A DNA stretch of 64,000 nt from Zonotrichia leucophrys gambelii (taxonomy: Eukaryota; Chordata; Aves; Passeriformes; Passerellidae): positions 6,642,001 to 6,706,000 of the forward strand of contig NC_088179.1 in NCBI RefSeq assembly GCF_028769735.1. The letters are read 5' to 3'. Each line of letters begins with the position of its first letter. The first letter of the stretch is position 1. Both the position numbers and the translations under genes were made by a program. The notes beneath the pieces were generated by a model. It was not told where the DNA came from and searched no databases. It was given only the letters and a program-made list of their open reading frames with translations. Shown in pieces: positions 56,621-64,000 of the stretch.

Positions 56621-59600
56621 TTCTTCCCAGAGCCCAGGTTCAGACCTCCCAGGGAGCTTTACCCAGCTCAGTGAGCAGTGTGTCCAGGCTCAGCAGGACC
56701 CCATCTGTCTTCTTTCCTTCCTTACCCTCTTTCCCTGTAATAGTTTATTGGAGTCATTGAGATCAGATTTGGGCTCCTACTCCCTGGTGCTGCTCCATTT
56801 ACCTGGTATTTGAATCCTCAAGGGCATCCTCACCCCATGAAGCTGCATCTCCCCTTTTCTCCTCATGTCACAGTTGCCATAGGCTCCTTCCTCACCTCCC
56901 CATGCCTTGAGAGCCTCTGCACATCCCAGCCATAGCTCCCTGTCACAGTGTTCTGTTACCACTTTCTAGCACCTCCCTCCTCCATGGTCCTGTTGTACTT
57001 GCCACAAGTCACTGTCTCATATTCAGAGCTCTGCTATGGAAGGTGCAGCCCTCATTATTCCCTGCACTCATTGAGTGGTGCCTCCCTCAGCATCTTCCCA
57101 TCCTTTTTGTGCATCCTAATTTTCCCCATCTCACACTGCTGTTTTACCTTGCTGTAGCCAAATAGCAATGTTTAGCTTTCTGTCTGGTCAAGCAGGGATC
57201 TTACAGCTGGTTAGTCTTTGTTCCCAGCTTTGTCTGTCGTGCTTTGCCCTCCTGGTAAGGTAACAGTCCTTTCCACCCAGGTTCCCTTGGCCCAGTCGTA
57301 TTTTATCCCTCTGTGGCTCATCCTGGAACAATAACACCATTTTTATGGGCAGTAACAACATTCTGCAGCTACAACCAAAACTGTAGTTCTTCTGCATTGT
57401 TACTGTAAAAGAATATGTGAAGGTTTCCTTCAACTTTAAGCTGTGAACCACGCATAGGGAATTTCCCTTTTCTGTACTCTTTTTATTATAGCAGCATGAT
57501 TTTTCTTTGTAGCCACTAAGCTCCTGTGTAACTCTTGGACTGTTGTGTCATGTGTTTCTGCTTAGAAATATCAGGTTAGTTACTGTGTCATCGCCTGCCT
57601 TGTGCTCACCTTGTCTCTGCAGCATGGACAAGCACGGTGCAGCTGTGGGGATGCAAAAGCTCGCTCAGCACTGGTGCTGCAGCTGTGTTGCTTCTCTGGT
57701 ACTCATAGCAAGGGAGAGTAAATGCCTCTGCATGGTGCAGTGTCTGAAGCATTGTTCAAAGGGCTGTTTTTCATGCTGGCTGGTTTGCCCTGCTTTCAAG
57801 CCCAGGACCTGCCATCGTTGTGCTGTGCATCATTGTTTGGCTGCATTGGTGCCAGTTATGGAAGCCCTGTGACAGAGTGCGGTGGCATGTGAGGACTGCA
57901 CGGGGCTGCTTCCTCCATCTGTGAGGTGCTGCTGGCACTGCCCCTTGGGCTTCTTGGGCTGGGCACTGTGGGGCTGGGCTCTGAGATGGTTCTTTTGATG
58001 ACAGCAGGAAACCCTGGAGCCCTCTAAACCTGTTGATGTTCTGTAGCAAGCAGATCTCAGCTGTGCTGTAGCACCACGTGGCTTAAGCTAGTCTGATAAT
58101 CTGCTGTGGAAAAAAAATATAAGCTTTTTGAGATTTTCCTGTATCCAGAGTGCTAAATATTAAGAATTTGGCTTGCTGGAGGTTGGATGAACCTTGGGAT
58201 TTTTTAACACCATTTGTGACAGGGGTCTTATGTGAAAAGGAAGGAAAGGTGCTATAGTCTGTCTCCATGGTGGTGTTTGTGTTGAGAACAACACAAAGAC
58301 TTTGCTAGAATGGGAGTTCTTGCAAGATGTTAGAGATGCTAAGGTGAAAGGTGCATTGGGTTGTATTTTTGTTTGGCTGTAGCAGAACACATCCTCCTGT
58401 CCCTACTTAATAATTTTCCCTGTTTTACATCACTTCTGGTGTCAGCATGTGTGGAAAAAGACAAAACCAGCCACTTCTATATGCAAGCATAAGCATATTA
58501 AGAACAGGGATTATAAACAGATATTGTCTACAACTGTTAAGCCTTCTTGTGTTAACCTGCCAAAAACCTTTGACTAAATCATGTCAAATTTTCCAAGTAA
58601 GCCCAGGTATTATGGTATTCAGGATTGATTTGTTCTGTTGCTTGTTGATGTCATTTTGGTTTGTCATTGCCTTTTCTGCATGCTGCTGCTTGTATACTCT
58701 TTCCTTGCCCTCAGGGCAAGAAGCAAAGACAACTTTGTGGGTAATCATGGTTTTGATGAGACTTTGAGGAGCTTGCCTCCTTTGTAAAGGCAGACCTAAT
58801 TCTGAATTTGTCTGTTGAGTGATAGAGTGCTGACTACTGTAAGCTGTAGAAGCTGTTGGACTGGTCTGTCAGTGACAGTAAGAGATGCAGGCAGACTTTT
58901 ACTATGGCCTGAGGACATAAATCTCTTCTGACCACATCTTTTGCTGCAGTTAGCTTAAGACCATGCCTGTAAGTACAGCTAAATCACCATGGCAGCTTAC
59001 TGTTATCACAATTTGAGTGTGAAATCTGTTGTGCCCTGGAACTCCTCAGAATTTACTTGTTTGTCTCAGTTGCAAGCACTTTGAAGGTATGTTTTCCTTC
59101 CTCTTGTCCTGCCATCTGTTTTCTAAGAAATGCTGTAAAGTAGAGCTGCTTACTTGCTTGCAAGACCATAGAACTTGAGTGGATTTGTCCCAAAGCCCCA
59201 CAATTGTCCAGCTGTGTTTGACTGAAGCAGCTTGGTGTGATAGTAGTGGGGCAAGGGGAATCATTTGGATGTTTAAGGACTAAGGTGTTAATGTTCAGGG
59301 TCTAAAGGCAAATCACAACTAGCATCTCTTCAGCTAAAAAACCTGTCCCTTGTGGGGCAGTGGGCAGGAGAAGGAGAAGTGGAAGGCTCAGTGTTTGGAA
59401 AGTGAAGTACTGTGTTCTAACAGACTTACTTGCTTTTAGCTAGAAAGGATTTTTGAGGCAGAGAAGAAGGTATAAGGGAAGCATGTGTAGCAGTCTTAAT
59501 TATTATTATTATGGGGAAAGAATAAAGCCTCACACAATCAGGTATAGCAGGTAGTGTGAGTGGTCTTGTCTCAGCTGGCTGAGAAGCAGAGGCTGAATTG

Positions 59601-61459
59601 TGAGCTTGATCAGCCACCTGACAGACAGACCTGACAGACTTGCACCAGCATAAGGCCTCAGAGTGCTCTGCTTTTAGCTCCTCTTGGTCTCAGGCTGCTG
59701 TTGGTGCAGCTGCAGAAACTGTTGATCAGCTAAGATGATGTATTTTTGAATTGGAATTAGGAAAGAGATGAAATTAACTAAGAGAAGGAAGATGTGTGTG
59801 AGGAGAGGCAGCAGCAGGACCTTTCTCCCACTCCTAAGCAGTGCTGAGCCCTCAGCTGGAGGCAGCTGGAGTGGTAATGTCACCTCATTGTCACTCGGCA
59901 CGGACCGAGGCACAGGAATATCCAACGTGGTCCTGGGAGCTGAGGGTGTGAAACCAAGGAGCACAGAACCTTTTATGAGCTCTGACAGTGAAATGTGCTT
60001 CTTCCTTTGAACTTGATCTTTCATTTGCAGCCTCACATTACAACCCTCAGAAAGCTGGAGGGTGGATGAACAGGCCATTTTCCCATTTCATTCATCAGTT
60101 CTGTGGGATTTCCAGCCTGCCAGCTTTGGTATGTTGAGCTCTCAGTTTGTTTACCAGACAGGATTTCAGCAGCGTCCTTGGGTGGCATCAGGAGAACTTC
60201 TTGTTTAGACTAGTTCAGTCTAAGTTCTGTTTACTTTCAATTTCTCTGTAATATTTTCAGTTTTATAAGCATTTATCATTGCCTTGAACTTTTTAAGACA
60301 AGTTTGCAGTGTATATCTCACTGGAGTTGCAAACAGAGGTGAGCAGCTCTCTGAACTTTCTGGGAAGCTGTCTGGCTCTGGTAGCAGAGAATTGTCAAGT
60401 TCATTTATATCCTGAAAAGCAGCACAGCTGAACTGGTGTTGAGCTTTGTGCTGCAGTGGACAGACTGTTCAGTACTGAACTAGCACATCTCCCTTCTCTG
60501 TGCTGTGTACCAGATATAGGTGATGCCTTTTGTGCTATGGGGGGATGTGATTCTCTCTCTGACCAGTAGCCTTGAGGTCTTGGAGCCACCCTGCAGGATC
60601 AAGGCAGAAAAATGGGGTGAAGCAAAATGTTTCTCCAGGCTTTTGTGCAGGTTTCCAGAGTGTGCTACACTGAGTCCTCAGACATATGGTGGGCAGCATG
60701 GGCAACTGAAGAAAGCTCATTTTGTTTCTTCTTGTATTGCTTGTTAGATAAAATGTCCATTTTATAGGTAAAGAAGTGGAATTTTTATTTCTGGAGGGTA
60801 AATGTTTTAAGGTTTCCTGAGATTAGAATGAAGAAAAGGAGAAGTTTATTAGTTTGAAATACAAGTATTGGAAGAAGTATTATGATAAGAAGTAAAGCAA
60901 TATTGTAAAAGAAATAAGCCAGAAATGAGGAAGAAATTTTGTGGAATTCATTACTTAATTAATATTCTGTCTGTGGCATCTTCCACTAAAACATATTGAA
61001 ATGTTTGTGTGGTTTTTTTTTGCTGCCTTCTGAAGGGCTGTCTGAAAGAGAATGTTTTAGGATCTTCATGTGTCAAAAATTGTGGTGGCTTATGCATTAA
61101 TCCAGGTAGAAACTAGGAACTCTTCAACTAAAGAGAGTGAGAACTGTTGAAAAGGAGTTTTTGTGATTGAACTGAAGCCGAACATTTTGAGCTCAGGTTT
61201 AAGGACATGAATTTTCTTGGATTCACAGCATGAACACACTATTTTCTTCTCTGAGCACCAAGACACAGGTAGGATTTTAGGCTGTATGAATGTTTCTGTC
61301 CCTTAATATACATTTTGTTTTGTGTGCACTTCAGACTCATCTGCTTTGACACAATTTGGGAAGCCTCCCAGCACTGTTTCCAGTGGGGTACTGTAAGTTT
61401 TCCTTGCTGCTGGAGAGTTTTGGATGTTGTATGAAAGCAACAGCTGTTACTTCCTTGTT

Positions 61460-61540
61460 AAAAAAAAAACAACCAACAAAAGCCAACAAACCCAAACTAC
61501 AAAAACCCACTGCACAACAAAACAAAGCACAAAACCACAC
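61460..61540. repeat. A/C-rich low-complexity stretch
   Basis: A run of A followed by AACCAACAAAAGCC-like units gives about 80 bp almost without G or T. It is intronic in DGKD. Confidence 0.8.
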
Positions 61541-64000
61541 GCACTTGAAGCGTTTCTCATTCTTTCTAACTATAGATCAGGTTCCAAGAACTAAAGAGCT
61601 AACATTAAACTTTTGCATGTTTTGAGAGCATGCATTTACTTAGACCACATCACTAAAACATTTCCAGGCTTCTAATTATTCTCTCTAATAAAATTGGAGA
61701 AAAAACCCATAGGTATTGAATATTTTGGTTTGATTGCTTGGTTTTTACAAATAAAACTTAATTAAAACATTTAGAGTATTTTCCCTTACCTAAAACCTTT
61801 CGTTACAGGAAAATTATTGAGTTTTTCCTTTGGAGGAGTACAGGATTATAAAGGAAAACTCTGAAATCTCTATCTCCACATTATCTGTTGAGGAAATCCA
61901 GTATACCATGTGAGACACTGCATAACTTTACCATCTTTAATTACAAATCCAGTCTGATTCTTTCTGAAATAGCAGCTATACCTACATATGTAAGAGAAAG
62001 CAAATGAGATATAGAGAGTCTTTCCCTATTCCTGGAAATCTTAAGGTTTACCCTAGATATTGGCACAGCACCACTGGAAATTTCACAGCACGCTACGTCC
62101 CAAGTGAACATGTGTTCCTCTTGGAACATGTTTTTTCAAGATCTCAAATGCACCAACCATTATTTAAAGAATATTTTATTAACTCTCCACTGAAACAATT
62201 TGTTCCCTGCCTTTTCTTCACTAAGTGGTTATTGCTTCTTGTTTCACTAACAATTTATGTTCAGATGCTTCTGTTGGTACTGCAGCCCCGTGGGATGGGC
62301 ATCCAGGGGTAGCTTAGCTTCAGGCAGAGTAGCTGGGGCAGCAGCACTGTTCCACAGCAGCTCCCATGGTTTGTGGTCCCTCCTCACACATTTTATATAA
62401 AACCCTTCAGAAAGTAATGAGCTTATAGTGCATGCCCTGTTCAGTAGTGCTGCACCTCTGCAGCAGCAGGGCAGGGCTCCCACGGGGGCTGGAGCTTGCA
62501 GTGTGCAGGCTCTGACCACTCCTGGACATGGGAGCACTTACACAGAGGAGGAGCAGGAGCTCTAAAGCTGCCTGCCCTCCTCTCATCCAGAGAGGAAAAG
62601 GTTGGCTTGGTGTCTGCAACATTGCCACTTCAGTTAGGCAATTCATTGTTACAGGATTGCTTCATTTGGTTTTATAGGAGAACTTTTTGTATCCTCACTG
62701 TTTTATTGCTAAGTTGTACATCTGATCACTGTTCTGATGTTGTGGTTTGCCTTTTTTGAGAAAGGAAATGCCCTCTTAATTACATAATGCTTATATTGAG
62801 CACATTACACTTGAGACTTGTAAGCTTTAATAAATTTATCCATGTAATTTTCTAGTGAGGAAAGGTGATACCACCTGCAGTGTCCTATAGGGAGAGTGTA
62901 GGTACATACTTGTATCAAATGCAAGAAGTCACCCAGGGCATCCCCAGACCTGGGAACTTAGGCAGGAGGTGCAAGCTCCAGGTGTTGTCTTACTCTGTGG
63001 GACAGCTGCCTTCAGTGGTCTTTGAACAACAGAAATGTGTCTGATGGAACAGGGAAGGTGAGCTGCCTGCTCTTGGAACCGCTCTCAGCTGTGCCAGGGC
63101 AGAGCACTCTCTGGAATGTGTAGATCTCTCAGAGGTTTTATTAAAATCAGTATTCTGGGAACTCACACCAACCCCTTCTGTTCTGTTCAGCTGAAAGTTA
63201 GCAAAATGATGTTCCCACGGCTGTGCTCATCTTTTTTGTTGTTGCTGGTGCTGATCAAGAAGTCTTTGGCATGGTCAAAGGTATTTGCAGGACATTAAAA
63301 CAGGGGAAGTGGAAAAACAAATTAAAACTTTGCAGTATCCTTTAAAAACTATGTTAAATAGATGAGGAAAAAAAAACTTAAAAGCATAGGTTGTTTAATA
63401 CATAAATATGGAAAATCTGATTACAACAGTTGTTACAGATGAGATAAAAATAAATTCTAAGATACCTAAGTATTAATTAAATGGCTGAAGGCCAGAAGCT
63501 GCTTTCTGCTCTCATCCTGTTTGAATACCAGTTGAAGTAAAAGGATGAGCATTTGGCTCTGCATCTGCCAGTCCCTGACAAGGCTCCTTGCAGAATTCAG
63601 TAGCAGAGGTGATGGGAATCCAGACACAGTGGGAGGAAGCTGTCTTTCTTTCTGCCTCCTGAACACAAGGGCAAAGAACTCAGATTTCTTCGTCAAGGTA
63701 TAACTTTCACTTTCCCATATCCTGAAGTTCTCTTACTGGTGCTTTCTGCTGACTTTTCCTTCCTCCTCGGCCAAGGTCCCCATGACGTGGGAAGGATGGG
63801 TGGTTGTGAGTGTAGGATGAGATCCCCAGCTGTATTCTGCATGTGCTTTCCCATACATTCGCAGCTCTGGGCTCACGCTGGCTGTGTGTGTGTGCTCTGG
63901 TTGCACTCCCCAGCCTGGTACTCGCGTGTCCAATGGCCTGAGCCCGCTATGGTGAGTGCCTGGCTCCTCTGCCTACTGCTGAAGTGGATGGGGGGGCTTA

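Larger units (their letters stand above)
55926..64000 (+). other. DGKD: DGKD intron 1, partial
   Basis: The intron continues past the window end. Apart from a GC-rich degenerate repeat at its start (56070-56620) and an A/C-rich stretch at 61460-61540, I recognise no repeat, RNA gene or exon. ORFs such as 59768-60010 and the antisense 63733-63933 are not supported by any family resemblance or splice context. An alternative DGKD first exon could lie here, but I see none. Confidence 0.6.

Noticed and set aside
59768..60010. 80-codon ORF in DGKD intron 1 as a possible alternative first exon
   Set aside because: There is no CpG island, no splice donor in a matching phase that I can support, and no similarity to DGKD isoform starts that I know.
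60467..60480. 14-bp palindrome GTTCAGTACTGAAC
   Set aside because: A perfect palindrome of this length is not unusual enough in 64 kb and nothing around it supports a function.

Overview
This is a 64 kb window of a vertebrate nuclear genome, almost certainly a bird. Genes are split into many short exons with GT-AG introns. Two CpG islands mark promoters, and the interspersed repeats are CR1 LINE fragments and LTRs, with no Alu, L1 or B elements. Several CR1 tails resemble the type seen in songbirds, but I cannot fix the species. Gene order, all on the + strand, is INPP5D (3' end) - ATG16L1 (complete) - SAG (complete) - DGKD (first exon only). This matches the conserved order on human 2q37.1. 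No bacterial-style system, CRISPR array or intact mobile element is present.

Layout. 1-5,900: the last exons and 3' UTR of INPP5D (SHIP1), including a 36-codon in-frame exon that I do not recall from the mammalian protein. 5,900-13,600: intergenic DNA holding an old CR1 fragment, two minus-strand LTR-like blocks and a plus-strand CR1. 13,600-14,420: the ATG16L1 CpG-island promoter, with an NRF1 site and a run of YY1-like ATGGCG motifs. 14,244-33,631: ATG16L1, 19 coding exons giving 623 codons when both cassette exons are kept. Two composite box C/D-H/ACA guide RNAs lie in its introns, matching SCARNA5 and SCARNA6 in position and guide sequence. 33,632-35,020: ATG16L1 3' UTR. 35,020-38,800: intergenic DNA and the presumed SAG promoter and non-coding exon 1. 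38,878-52,699: SAG (S-arrestin), 15 coding exons, 409 codons, including a 10-nt micro-exon. 52,990-55,470: intergenic DNA with a CR1 tail. 55,470-56,100: DGKD CpG island and first coding exon. 56,000-64,000: DGKD intron 1, with a degenerate GC-rich repeat near its start.

The genes are neighbours by conserved synteny rather than parts of one pathway. INPP5D is a PI(3,4,5)P3 5-phosphatase of blood cells. ATG16L1 directs LC3 lipidation in autophagy. SAG quenches photoactivated rhodopsin. DGKD phosphorylates diacylglycerol. The points most worth checking are substitutions at two well-studied ATG16L1 sites (the caspase site at 299-300 and residue 490), the guide RNA target matches, the INPP5D cassette exon, and two perfect inverted repeats that share a 9-bp core.
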